Assembly (NCBI GenBank): GCA_030430515.1
Contig: JAUIKX010000047.1
Location: 1-14,635, forward strand
Origin: Gammaproteobacteria bacterium
GTDB lineage: Bacteria > Pseudomonadota > Gammaproteobacteria > Pseudomonadales > Azotimanducaceae
Reading direction: 5' to 3'
Length of the DNA stretch: 14,635 nt
In this document: positions 6,084 to 13,088 of the stretch, in pieces
How the letters are laid out: every line of letters starts with the position of its first letter
Position numbering within the stretch: the first letter of the stretch is position 1
Program-made: the position numbers and the translations under genes
The notes under the pieces: model-generated
What the model saw: the letters and a program-made list of their open reading frames with translations, nothing else
Told to the model about the DNA's origin: nothing
Database searches by the model: none

Positions 6084-7267
6084 AAATCGGTCCGGGCATG
6101 ATGGTGACGGCAGCCTTCATTGGGCCCGGCACCCTCACCACGGCTTCTCTGGCCGGTGCGCAGTTCGGTTTTGCCCTGGTGTGGGCGCTTGTGTTTTCCA
6201 TCGTTGCCACCTGGGTGCTTCAGGAGATGTGCGCGCGCCTTGGGCTGGTTGGCGGACACAGTCTGTCTGCAGCAATCGCCGAGTATGTTCCCGCTGGGCC
6301 TGCGCGACTGGTGGTGGTGACGCTTGTGGTGCTGGCGATCGGCGCAGGAAATGCGGCCTATCAGACCGGCAATATTCTGGGCGCCAGTGTCGGTGCTTCG
6401 GAGCTGACCGGCTTGGATGCCGATCTTGTGACGCTGGTTATCGTGTTTTTGGCCAGTGGCCTTCTTCTGAGCGGTGCCTATCGTCTTATCGAAGCGGTGC
6501 TCATTCTGTTGGTGGGAATGATGTCGATCGTCTTTCTGGCAACCATGCTGGCGAGCCCTCCGGACGTTGGCATGCTCCTGTCAGGACTCATGCCACAGTT
6601 GCCGGATGGCGCGGCGCTGACTGCAATAGCGCTCGTCGGCACGACGGTCGTCCCCTACAACCTCTTTCTGCATGCTCAGATGGTTCGAGAGAAGTGGCGA
6701 GAGCAATCCGTGGATACGGCGCTGGGTGAGGCGCGCACGGATCTGTCTGTCTCCGTGCTGATCGGTGGGCTCATCACGCTTGCCATCATGAGCACCGCGG
6801 TCACCGCGTTTGCTTCGTCTGAATCTGAGTTCACCCTCGCCGCGCTGGCCGGACAGCTGGAGCCGCTGCTTGGTGCCTGGGCAGGCAGCTTCGTTTCGGC
6901 CGGGCTCTTTGCCGCTGGTCTGACCAGCGCCATGACCGCTCCGCTTGCGGCCGGCATTGCCATCTGCGGCCTCTGGCAGAAGGAGCTGGATATCCGTTCG
7001 CCGGCTTGTCGATTGGCTGCGCTGATGGTCATGGTTGTCGGTGGTGCCGTTGCGCTCCTGGATCTGAAGCCGGTGCAGGCCATCGTCATCGCTCAGGCAA
7101 CCAACGGCGTGCTGCTGCCTGTGGTGGCAATCATTCTGCTGTGGCTGATGAACCGGCCGTCGCTTGGTTACCGGGCAAACAATGCAGCGCAGAATGCGCT
7201 CGGTGGCCTGATAGTGGCCGTTATGGTGGCGTTGGGCGGATACCGTCTGGTAACAGCTTTTACTTGA
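6080..7267 (+). CDS. Nramp-family transporter with atypical metal-site residues
   Basis: 395 residues, strongly hydrophobic, with about 11 predicted membrane segments. The fold is recognisable from the first-helix block FIGPGTLTTASLAGAQFGFAL followed by a WVLQEMCARLGLV segment, and from the sixth-helix block VGTTVVPYNLFLHA. In classical Nramp manganese/iron transporters these blocks read DPGN and MPH. Here they read GPGT (15-18) and V191-P192-Y193, so the Asp, Asn and Met metal ligands and the His are all absent. It is therefore an Nramp relative whose substrate cannot be assumed to be Mn or Fe; GPG-type relatives occur in other bacteria as far as I recall. The GTG start overlaps dtd as GTGA and has no room for an independent promoter. 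The stop overlaps the xthA stop tail to tail by 8 bases. Confidence 0.85.
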   Translation: MKIGPGMMVTAAFIGPGTLTTASLAGAQFGFALVWALVFSIVATWVLQEMCARLGLVGGHSLSAAIAEYVPAGPARLVVVTLVVLAIGAGNAAYQTGNILGASVGASELTGLDADLVTLVIVFLASGLLLSGAYRLIEAVLILLVGMMSIVFLATMLASPPDVGMLLSGLMPQLPDGAALTAIALVGTTVVPYNLFLHAQMVREKWREQSVDTALGEARTDLSVSVLIGGLITLAIMSTAVTAFASSESEFTLAALAGQLEPLLGAWAGSFVSAGLFAAGLTSAMTAPLAAGIAICGLWQKELDIRSPACRLAALMVMVVGGAVALLDLKPVQAIVIAQATNGVLLPVVAIILLWLMNRPSLGYRANNAAQNALGGLIVAVMVALGGYRLVTAFT

Positions 7268-8030
7268 GATCCACGCCGACGGGGCAGTTATCGGAGCCGG
7301 TCACCTCAGGCCAGATGAACGCATCCTTTACTCGTTTCGCACCGGTGGGAGAGGCGAACACATAGTCGATCCGCCATCCCACGTTGTCTGCGCGGGCATT
7401 CCCCCACTGCCGCCACCAGGTGTAGTGGTCGGGTTCGTCGGGGTGAGCGGCGCGGAAGGTATCTACCCAGCCTTCGCTGATCCAGCGGTCCAGCTCTTCC
7501 CGTTCTTCCGGGAGAAAGCCGCTGCTTTTCTTGTTGGTTTTCGGCCGGGCCAGGTCGATTTCCGTGTGGGCGGTGTTGTAGTCGCCCATCACGTAAACCG
7601 GGCCGCGTTTCTTGAGCGTCTGTAGCCGGTCGAAGAGGGTTTCGTAGAACCCGAGTTTGTAGGGCACGCGGGAGTTGTCGCGATCTTTCCCACTGCCTTT
7701 GGGGAAGTAAACGCTGGCGACGGCGGTTCTGCCGAAGTGGGCGATGATGAGGCGCCCCTCACGGTCGTACTCCTCGACTCCGAGTTCGGTCTCGATACGC
7801 GATGGCTTCTCTTTCGAGTAGATGGCGACACCGCTGTAGCCCGGCCGCTCGGCTGCGCAGAAACTGGTGTGCCAGCCATCCGGCGCTGCCACCTCAGATG
7901 GCAACTGGTGCTCGAACGCGCGAACTTCCTGCAGGCCGATGACGTCAGCCTGGCTGCTTTCGAGAAAATCGGCGAAACCTTTCTTTGCGCAGGCACGAAG
8001 GCCGTTGACGTTCCAGCTCACGAGCCTCAT
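7260..8030 (-). CDS. xthA: Exodeoxyribonuclease III-family (xthA-type) protein, catalytic His replaced by Asn
   Basis: 256 residues of the exonuclease III/AP-endonuclease fold (endonuclease/exonuclease/phosphatase superfamily), which nicks DNA at abasic sites and trims 3' ends in base-excision repair. Conserved residues seen: N7 in SWNVNGLRA, E35 in LQEVRA, the SVYFPKG segment with Y108, D150 and N152 in GDYNTAH, and D222 in WRIDYV. The last motif, normally GSDHCPV, reads GSDNCPV: the catalytic histidine (position 248, codon 7287-7289) is Asn, encoded AAC rather than CAC. The protein otherwise looks full length and intact. The start at 8030 is chosen because MRLVSWNVNG is the normal N-terminus and it overlaps the tatC stop as ATGA; an earlier in-frame ATG at 8075 lies inside tatC. 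It is the last gene of the minus-strand run. Whether it is active is uncertain. Confidence 0.93.
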   Translation of the reverse strand: MRLVSWNVNGLRACAKKGFADFLESSQADVIGLQEVRAFEHQLPSEVAAPDGWHTSFCAAERPGYSGVAIYSKEKPSRIETELGVEEYDREGRLIIAHFGRTAVASVYFPKGSGKDRDNSRVPYKLGFYETLFDRLQTLKKRGPVYVMGDYNTAHTEIDLARPKTNKKSSGFLPEEREELDRWISEGWVDTFRAAHPDEPDHYTWWRQWGNARADNVGWRIDYVFASPTGAKRVKDAFIWPEVTGSDNCPVGVDLK

Positions 8031-8797
8031 TCGCTTGCCTCCGCGCTGCGTTTTTCGGCGATCCGCGCAAGCCACACGCCAAGCTCAAAGAGCATCCAGG
8101 TAGGCACCGCGAGCAGGATCTGCGAGACCACGTCGGGCGGGGTCAGCAGCATGGCGACGAAAAAGCAGCCGACGATGACATACGGCCGCTTGCTGGCCAT
8201 ACCGTCGGCGGTGGCGATGCCTGTCGACGAAAGCAGCAACGTGGCGATCGGTATCTCGAACGCGATACCGAAGGCGAAGAACATCTTCAGCACGAAATCC
8301 AGATAGTTGCTGATGTCGGTCATCATGGTCACGCCGGTGGGCGTGATGCCGGCCAGAAATTGAAAGATCAGCGGAAAGACGGCGAAGTAGGCGAACAGCA
8401 CACCGATATAGAAAAGCAGGATGCTACTCACAAGCAGCGGCACGGCGAATTTCTTCTCGTGCAGATAGAGACCCGGCGCGACGAACGACCAGGCCTGGTG
8501 CAGAACGAAGGGCACGCCGAGAAACAGGGCGGTGTAGATGGCGAGTTTAAACGGTGTAAGAAACGGCGCCGCCACCTGGGTGGCAATCATCCCGCCGCTG
8601 GGCAGGTAGGCCATGAGTGGCGCGGCAATGAACTCGTAGATGTCGTTGGCGAAAATATAGATGGGCAGAAACAGCACGACGACGACGATGACGCTGCGCA
8701 GCAGACGGGCACGAAGCTCGATGATGTGCTCGAGAAAAGGTTGCTCGTTGGAGTCGACGGCCTCGTCGTGGTCCAGGGCTTCGTCAGTCTTTGCCAT
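8027..8797 (-). CDS. tatC: Sec-independent translocase TatC
   Basis: 256 residues with six predicted membrane spans. TatC is the core receptor of the twin-arginine pathway; with TatB it binds RR signal peptides of folded, often cofactor-containing proteins at the inner membrane. The N-terminal FLEHIIELRARLL (about 21-33) is the conserved cytoplasmic signal-binding motif, and AFGIAFEIPIA carries the conserved Glu after the third periplasmic region. FVAPGLYLHEKKF is also typical. The start overlaps tatB by 14 bases, and the stop overlaps xthA by 4. The acidic N-terminal extension (residues 1-17) is modest. Confidence 0.97.
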   Translation of the reverse strand: MAKTDEALDHDEAVDSNEQPFLEHIIELRARLLRSVIVVVVLFLPIYIFANDIYEFIAAPLMAYLPSGGMIATQVAAPFLTPFKLAIYTALFLGVPFVLHQAWSFVAPGLYLHEKKFAVPLLVSSILLFYIGVLFAYFAVFPLIFQFLAGITPTGVTMMTDISNYLDFVLKMFFAFGIAFEIPIATLLLSSTGIATADGMASKRPYVIVGCFFVAMLLTPPDVVSQILLAVPTWMLFELGVWLARIAEKRSAEASE

Positions 8798-9140
8798 GGT
8801 TCTGATCGGTTACTGCTTTTTCGGGGTCGGTTGGCTCGGGCGCCGTCGGTGGGGCGGGCTCCGGCGGCTTGATGCTGTTGCCGGTGTCTTCCACCGAAGA
8901 TTTCACGTCGTCTTCGATGCGCTTCATCTCGGCCATGATGGCCTCGTTGTGCAGCTGCCGGCGCACCTCGTCCATACCGATCTCTTTTTCGATTTCTGCT
9001 TTCACGGACGAAAACGACCGGCGCAGCCGCCCCAGCCAGAGGCCGAGGGTGCGCAGGGCTTCAGGCAGCCGCTCGGGGCCGATGACGAAAAGCCCTACCA
9101 CCGCGACCAGCACCAGCTCCGGGAAGCCGATATCAAACAT
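8784..9140 (-). CDS. tatB: Sec-independent translocase subunit TatB
   Basis: 118 residues: one N-terminal membrane helix (FPELVLVAVVGLFVIGPERLP), the conserved Glu within it (E8), the GPERLP hinge, then a long amphipathic charged helix and a Pro/Glu-rich tail. This is TatB rather than TatA because of MFDIGFPELVLV and the longer helical region. TatB partners TatC in recognising twin-arginine signal peptides. It overlaps tatA by 8 bases and tatC by 14 bases, so the three genes are translationally coupled. Confidence 0.96.
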   Translation of the reverse strand: MFDIGFPELVLVAVVGLFVIGPERLPEALRTLGLWLGRLRRSFSSVKAEIEKEIGMDEVRRQLHNEAIMAEMKRIEDDVKSSVEDTGNSIKPPEPAPPTAPEPTDPEKAVTDQNHGKD

Positions 9141-9375
9141 TCGTGTTCTGTTTGCTCTCTGTGGTGCCGGCTTCTTTGTGTTCTGCTTTGCCTTCGATCA
9201 CATTGGGGTCGACCGGTGCCTCAGCTTCCTTTTCATCGTCTGTGACGGCTTTACGGAAGCCCTTGATGGCGTTGCCGAGATCGGAGCCAATGGTTTTGAG
9301 GCGCTTGGGGCCGAATATGAGCAGTACGATAGCCAGTACTACCAGCAGTTCGGTCAATCCGAAAGATCCAAACAT
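9133..9375 (-). CDS. tatA: Sec-independent translocase subunit TatA
   Basis: 80 residues: a short N-terminus, a single membrane helix (LTELLVVLAIVLLIF), the FGPKRL hinge, an amphipathic helix (IGSDLGNAIKGFRKAV), and a disordered charged tail. TatA oligomers form the protein-conducting part of the Tat system at the inner membrane. It lies 25 bases after hisE, with only a modest GGA upstream of the ATG, and overlaps tatB by 8 bases. The order tatA-tatB-tatC is standard. Confidence 0.96.
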   Translation of the reverse strand: MFGSFGLTELLVVLAIVLLIFGPKRLKTIGSDLGNAIKGFRKAVTDDEKEAEAPVDPNVIEGKAEHKEAGTTESKQNTNV

Positions 9376-9400
9376 CTGTGTTATCCGTTAGGAGACGTGC

Positions 9401-9721
9401 CTATTGTATACGCGATGCTTTCTCGGTGTGGCCGCTGACACCAAAGCGTTTTGCCAGAATGTCGAGTACGTCCTGAGGTGGCACGTTCAGGTGAATGAGC
9501 ATCACCAGGCTGTGGAACCACAGATCGGCGGTTTCCTTGGCCAGCTCATCGCTGCCGGCGGTGTGGTCTTTGGCCGCAAGGATCGCCTCTGTGGCTTCTT
9601 CTCCCACCTTTTCGAGGATCTTGTTCAGGCCCTTGCTGTACAGCGAGGCGACATAGGAGTCGTCCGGGTCAGCACCTTTGCGGGCTTCGAGCACTCTGGT
9701 GAGTTCTGTGATGATGTCCAT
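9401..9721 (-). CDS. hisE: Phosphoribosyl-ATP pyrophosphatase
   Basis: 106 residues of the all-alpha MazG-like HisE family. It hydrolyses phosphoribosyl-ATP to phosphoribosyl-AMP, the second step of histidine synthesis. Motifs: the metal-binding KVGEEATE (38-45) and ETADLWFH (63-70) helices. ATG at 9721 follows AGGA and gives the usual MDIITELTRVLEARK start; the longer in-frame start at 9796 lies inside ubiB. It begins 8 bases after ubiB. In Pseudomonas-type loci hisI, for the next step, normally sits just before hisE; here it is absent, and this protein has no HisI domain fused to it. Confidence 0.95.
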   Translation of the reverse strand: MDIITELTRVLEARKGADPDDSYVASLYSKGLNKILEKVGEEATEAILAAKDHTAGSDELAKETADLWFHSLVMLIHLNVPPQDVLDILAKRFGVSGHTEKASRIQ

Positions 9722-9729
9722 ATGGGGTC

Positions 9730-11346
9730 CTATGCGAGGCGCAGAAGTATTGCAGATCCGCCGACCGCAGACAGCACGCCGATCGGGGCGAGCCAATCAC
9801 CGGTAGCCCCGGGCCACAGGAGCGCGCCACCGAGGAGGACCAAGGCGACCCCCATCCACTTTGCGCTGCGCGCTCTGCTGGATTGATGGACGATGGCCTG
9901 GCGAAGCTCAGCGATCTCCCGGTGCTGCCGTGCCTGCTCGGCGCGGAGCCTGCCGATCTGTCCCGGAATCTCCGGCACGGCTTCCAGAAGTTCCGGAGCG
10001 CGTTCGATAAGCCGGCGCAGCTGTGCGGCAGGACCAACCCGCTCGGCCAGCCAGCGCTCCATGAACGGTTGTGCGGTGGTCCAGAGGTCGAGCTGCGGAT
10101 ACAGCCTGCGCCCCAGGCCTTCGATGTACAGCAGGGTCTTCTGCAGCAGCACGAGCTGGGGCTGCACCTCCATTTCGAACCGCTCTGCGGTCTGGAACAG
10201 CGTGGTCAGGAACTGGCCGAAGGAAATCTCCGCCAGAGGTTTGGCGAAGATCGGCTCGCAGACTTCTCGGATCACCCGTTCGAACTCGCCCTGGTTCGTA
10301 TCCGGTGGCACCCAGCCCGACACGACGTGCAGACGGGCAACCTCGGCGTAGTCCCGCTGGAAGAAGGCGAGCAGGTTGCGGGCGAGATACTCCTGGTCCG
10401 CCTCGGTGAGCGTACCCATGATCGCGCAATCCAGGGCGATGTACCGTGGGTTGGCCGGGTCTGCCACGTCTACGTAGACGTTGCCCGGATGCATGTCGGC
10501 GTGGAAAAAATTCTGCTCGAAAACCTGGGTAAAAAACGTCTTGACGCCTCGGTCCGCCAGCAGCGCAAGATCCACATCGAGCGCGCTCAACTCCTCCACC
10601 TGCGATACGGGCACGCCGTGGATGCGTTCCAGAACGAGCACTCTGGGCCGGCAGAGCGCCTGGTGCACGCGAGGGACGTAGAGCATCTCGGAGTCAGCGA
10701 AGTTTGCGCGGAGCCTTGCGGTGTTGGCGGCCTCGGCGAGCATGTCCAGCTCTGCATAGATGGTGCGCTCGTAGTCGTCGAGCACCTCCTGGAGCTTGAG
10801 CCTCCTGGCGTTGGGATAGCGTCGCACGATCCGAGTGGCAGCCTTGCGGAAAAAGGCCAGATCGCCGGCAATCTGCTTGGCCAGACCGGGCCGGACCACT
10901 TTGACCACGACCGCTTCGCCGCTATGCAGGGAAGCAGTGTGCACCTGAGCGATGCTGGCTGCGGCCAGCGGTGTTTCGTCGAACTCGCAGAAATGCTCGC
11001 CGAGCGGCGCGCCGAGGTCTTCTTCGATGGTGCGGATCACCTGCTCCACGGGGATCGGCGGCACGTTGTCCTGCAGCGCGGCAAGCTCTTCGGCGACTGC
11101 CGGAGGTACGATATCGGGGCGGGTGGACAGCAGCTGACCGAGCTTGATGTAGACCGGTCCGAGTTCGGTCAGTGCGGTACGCAGCCGCTCGCCGTCGCTG
11201 CGATCACCGCGGGAGATCAGCCTGAGGGGGTTGAGCTTCCACAACCAGCGCTGCCAGGTCGGGAGCGCAAGGATATGTGCATCGGCCAGCGTGTCCAGCC
11301 GGTGTCGTGCGATGGTGCCGGCGATCTGCCACGCCCTGCTGGCCAT
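9730..11346 (-). CDS. ubiB: UbiB, atypical kinase-like protein for ubiquinone biosynthesis
   Basis: 538 residues (E. coli 546), of the UbiB/ADCK/COQ8 family needed for aerobic ubiquinone synthesis, probably by ATP-driven lipid or complex handling at the inner membrane. Family marks: the KxGQ motif K68-L-G-Q71 in IKLGQLLSTRPD, the Ala-rich loop AAASIAQVH (128-136) in place of a normal P-loop, the VVVKVVRPG lysine (K149), HADMHPGN (282-289), and DCAIMG (306-311) at the DFG-like position, where the usual Gly is Ala. Two C-terminal hydrophobic segments (about 498-512 and 519-537) are the membrane anchors typical of bacterial UbiB. It starts 2 bases after ubiJ ends and precedes hisE. Confidence 0.97.
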   Translation of the reverse strand: MASRAWQIAGTIARHRLDTLADAHILALPTWQRWLWKLNPLRLISRGDRSDGERLRTALTELGPVYIKLGQLLSTRPDIVPPAVAEELAALQDNVPPIPVEQVIRTIEEDLGAPLGEHFCEFDETPLAAASIAQVHTASLHSGEAVVVKVVRPGLAKQIAGDLAFFRKAATRIVRRYPNARRLKLQEVLDDYERTIYAELDMLAEAANTARLRANFADSEMLYVPRVHQALCRPRVLVLERIHGVPVSQVEELSALDVDLALLADRGVKTFFTQVFEQNFFHADMHPGNVYVDVADPANPRYIALDCAIMGTLTEADQEYLARNLLAFFQRDYAEVARLHVVSGWVPPDTNQGEFERVIREVCEPIFAKPLAEISFGQFLTTLFQTAERFEMEVQPQLVLLQKTLLYIEGLGRRLYPQLDLWTTAQPFMERWLAERVGPAAQLRRLIERAPELLEAVPEIPGQIGRLRAEQARQHREIAELRQAIVHQSSRARSAKWMGVALVLLGGALLWPGATGDWLAPIGVLSAVGGSAILLRLA

Positions 11347-11348
11347 CG

Positions 11349-11939
11349 CTATTCCGGGGGGGGCTCTTGCTGGTCAACCCGTGCAGCCAGCCGGTCGATG
11401 CGCAGCCGAAGGTCGTCCAGCACGTCGAGCAGTGCGGTGGTGTCTTCCTTGGTTACGAACCGGCTGGCGGCGGTCTGCTCGATTGCCGCGCCTACGCCCT
11501 CGGCGGCGCTGCGCAGTGCCGAAACGGCGAGCTCGGCTGTGCCCAGAGCAGCCTGGCCGGCGTCGGAGGCCAGAAGGTTCGACAACGGCTGGGTGAGTTC
11601 GGGATCGAATTTCTCCAGCACCGCGGCGAAGTCCATGAGCACGGCGGCATCCCCTTCGATGGTGACATTGCCGGTGCGTCCGGGGTTTGCGACCCAGGCG
11701 ATGATCTCCGGACCGCGGCCGGTAACCAGCACGTGTGGCGGCGCATCCGCCTTGCCCGAGACGTTCACAGCGCCATCCGCAACGGTGATGTAGAAGCTCA
11801 GCGGCGGTGCGACGCTTTCCAGTTGCAGGATGCGCCCTTCGAGGGGCTCCAGATGGGCTCGGATCTTCGGGTCGAGCGCGAGGCCGGCTTCGGCGATGTT
11901 TGTCGCGACTCTGCCCAGTGCATCCTCGAGGGCGCTCAT
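11349..11939 (-). CDS. ubiJ: Ubiquinone biosynthesis accessory factor UbiJ (SCP2 domain)
   Basis: 196 residues (E. coli about 201). The N-terminal two thirds match an SCP2 sterol-carrier-like lipid-binding domain (PPLSFYITVADGAVNVSGK through GNVTIEGD), and the C-terminus is a predicted coiled coil (LLDVLDDLRLRIDRLAARVDQQE). UbiJ, with UbiK, binds polyprenyl ubiquinone intermediates and organises the soluble Ubi complex. Sequence is poorly conserved in this family, so the place between ubiE and ubiB supports the name. ATGA overlap with ubiE. A run of eight Gs (11356-11363 on the plus strand) encodes the C-terminal prolines just before the stop. Confidence 0.9.
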   Translation of the reverse strand: MSALEDALGRVATNIAEAGLALDPKIRAHLEPLEGRILQLESVAPPLSFYITVADGAVNVSGKADAPPHVLVTGRGPEIIAWVANPGRTGNVTIEGDAAVLMDFAAVLEKFDPELTQPLSNLLASDAGQAALGTAELAVSALRSAAEGVGAAIEQTAASRFVTKEDTTALLDVLDDLRLRIDRLAARVDQQEPPPE

Positions 11940-12679
11940 GGCCGCGTGCCCTCGTGAATGGCCGCCACGCCGCCGATCAGATCCTGATAGTCCACGTCCT
12001 TGAAACCGGCGTCGCGCATCATGAGCGCGAGGGCTTTCTGTTCAGGGTGTTTTTCGATGGACTCCACCAGATACTGATAGGGCTGGGCGTTGCCCACGAG
12101 CGTTTTGCCGATCGCCGGCCAGAAACTCTGAAAGCCTTTATAGAGCGTGCCGAGTAGAGGGTCGGTGGGTTTGGAAAACTCGAGCACCAGGAGACGCCCG
12201 CCGGGTTTCAAAACGCGCAGCAACTCGCAGAACGCTGTTTCCTTACTCGTGAAGTTGCGGAGCCCAAACGAAATCACAGCACAGTCGAATGCGCCGTCTG
12301 CGTAAGGCAGGTGCTCTGCCGGTGCGCGGCAGTAGGCGACTTCCGTGTGGCCGTCGTCGAGCAGACGGTTGCGTCCTACCTGCATCATCTCTCCGTTCAG
12401 GTCGGTGAGTGCCACGAGCCCTTCTTCGCCGACCAGAGGTGCAAGCAGTGCCGACATATCGCCGGTGCCGCCCGCGAGATCGAGCACTCTCATGCCTGGG
12501 CGCAACCCGGAGCGTTCCACCACCATGCGCTTGAATAATCGGTGGGTGCCCAGAGACATGATGTCGTTCATCACGTCGTAGCGCTGGGCTACGCGGTCGA
12601 AAACATCCTGCACAAGGCGGGTTTTATCGGCAGGCGCAACTTCCTGGCGGCCGAAGCTGACTTTGCTATCTGTGCTCAT
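11936..12679 (-). CDS. ubiE: Demethylmenaquinone/demethoxyubiquinone C-methyltransferase
   Basis: 247 residues, class I SAM-dependent methyltransferase (E. coli UbiE 251). It adds the ring C-methyl group in ubiquinone (and, where present, menaquinone) synthesis. Visible: the VFDRVAQRYDVMNDIMSLGTHRLFKR signature region (about 26-51), the SAM-binding motif VLDLAGGTGDM (65-75), and the ISFGLRNF and LLRVLKPGG motifs. ATG at 12679 lies 9 bases after the DUF971 gene. The stop overlaps ubiJ by 4 bases, so ubiE-ubiJ-ubiB form the usual coupled set. Confidence 0.98.
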   Translation of the reverse strand: MSTDSKVSFGRQEVAPADKTRLVQDVFDRVAQRYDVMNDIMSLGTHRLFKRMVVERSGLRPGMRVLDLAGGTGDMSALLAPLVGEEGLVALTDLNGEMMQVGRNRLLDDGHTEVAYCRAPAEHLPYADGAFDCAVISFGLRNFTSKETAFCELLRVLKPGGRLLVLEFSKPTDPLLGTLYKGFQSFWPAIGKTLVGNAQPYQYLVESIEKHPEQKALALMMRDAGFKDVDYQDLIGGVAAIHEGTRP

Positions 12680-12688
12680 AAGCGCAGT

Positions 12689-13075
12689 TTACGACTTTGG
12701 CGTCCACTGGCCCACGGGAATTGTCGGCAGGCGCGAAGCGTTGGCTGTTTCCAGCTCCGTAAGATACGCCTGCCAGAGGCTGTTCATGTTGCGTCCGAGC
12801 TCGGCCAGGTAGTCCCAGGCATAGATGCCTGAGTCGTGGCCGTCGTCGAAGGCGATTCGCACCGCGTAGTTGCCGACCGCCTCGATGTCGCTGATGCCGA
12901 CGTACTTCTTGCCGGTCTGCAGTTTGCGTTCCGCATCGGAGTGTCCGCGAACCTCTGCCGAAGGGGAGTAGACACGCAGAAGCTCTGCCGGCAGCTCGAA
13001 AACGGTCTGGTCGAATGCCACCGTCAGCACCTTTCGCGCTTTCGAGTAGCTGATTCTGGTTGGCGGCTGGGCCAT
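12689..13075 (-). CDS. DUF971 domain protein
   Basis: 128 residues, a small predicted cytosolic protein of the DUF971 (gamma-butyrobetaine-hydroxylase-like N-terminal) family. The conserved blocks are RKVLTVAFDQTVFELPAELLRVYSPSAEVRGH and FDDGHDSGIYAWDYLAELG. In eukaryotic hydroxylases this domain binds a structural zinc; the stand-alone bacterial protein has no established function, and related domains have been linked to Fe-S protein assembly (Mrp/ApbC). The zinc-type cysteines are not evident here. ATG at 13075, 13 bases after hslU, is chosen because the alignment-worthy sequence starts there; the earlier in-frame start at 13207 lies inside hslU. Its location between hslU and ubiE is typical of Pseudomonas-like genomes. 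Confidence 0.88.
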   Translation of the reverse strand: MAQPPTRISYSKARKVLTVAFDQTVFELPAELLRVYSPSAEVRGHSDAERKLQTGKKYVGISDIEAVGNYAVRIAFDDGHDSGIYAWDYLAELGRNMNSLWQAYLTELETANASRLPTIPVGQWTPKS

Positions 13076-13088
13076 CTTCAGCGCATCC

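Noticed and set aside
9730..11346. Ala in place of Gly in the DCAIMG motif of UbiB as a sign of inactivity
   Set aside because: UbiB proteins vary at this DFG-like site and all other signature motifs are intact, so I do not treat it as a defect.
9883..11793. 636-codon open frame on the plus strand
   Set aside because: It lies antisense to ubiB and ubiJ, both strongly supported by conserved motifs. Its translation is Arg/His/Gln-rich with no recognisable domain, as expected for a shadow frame in GC-rich DNA.
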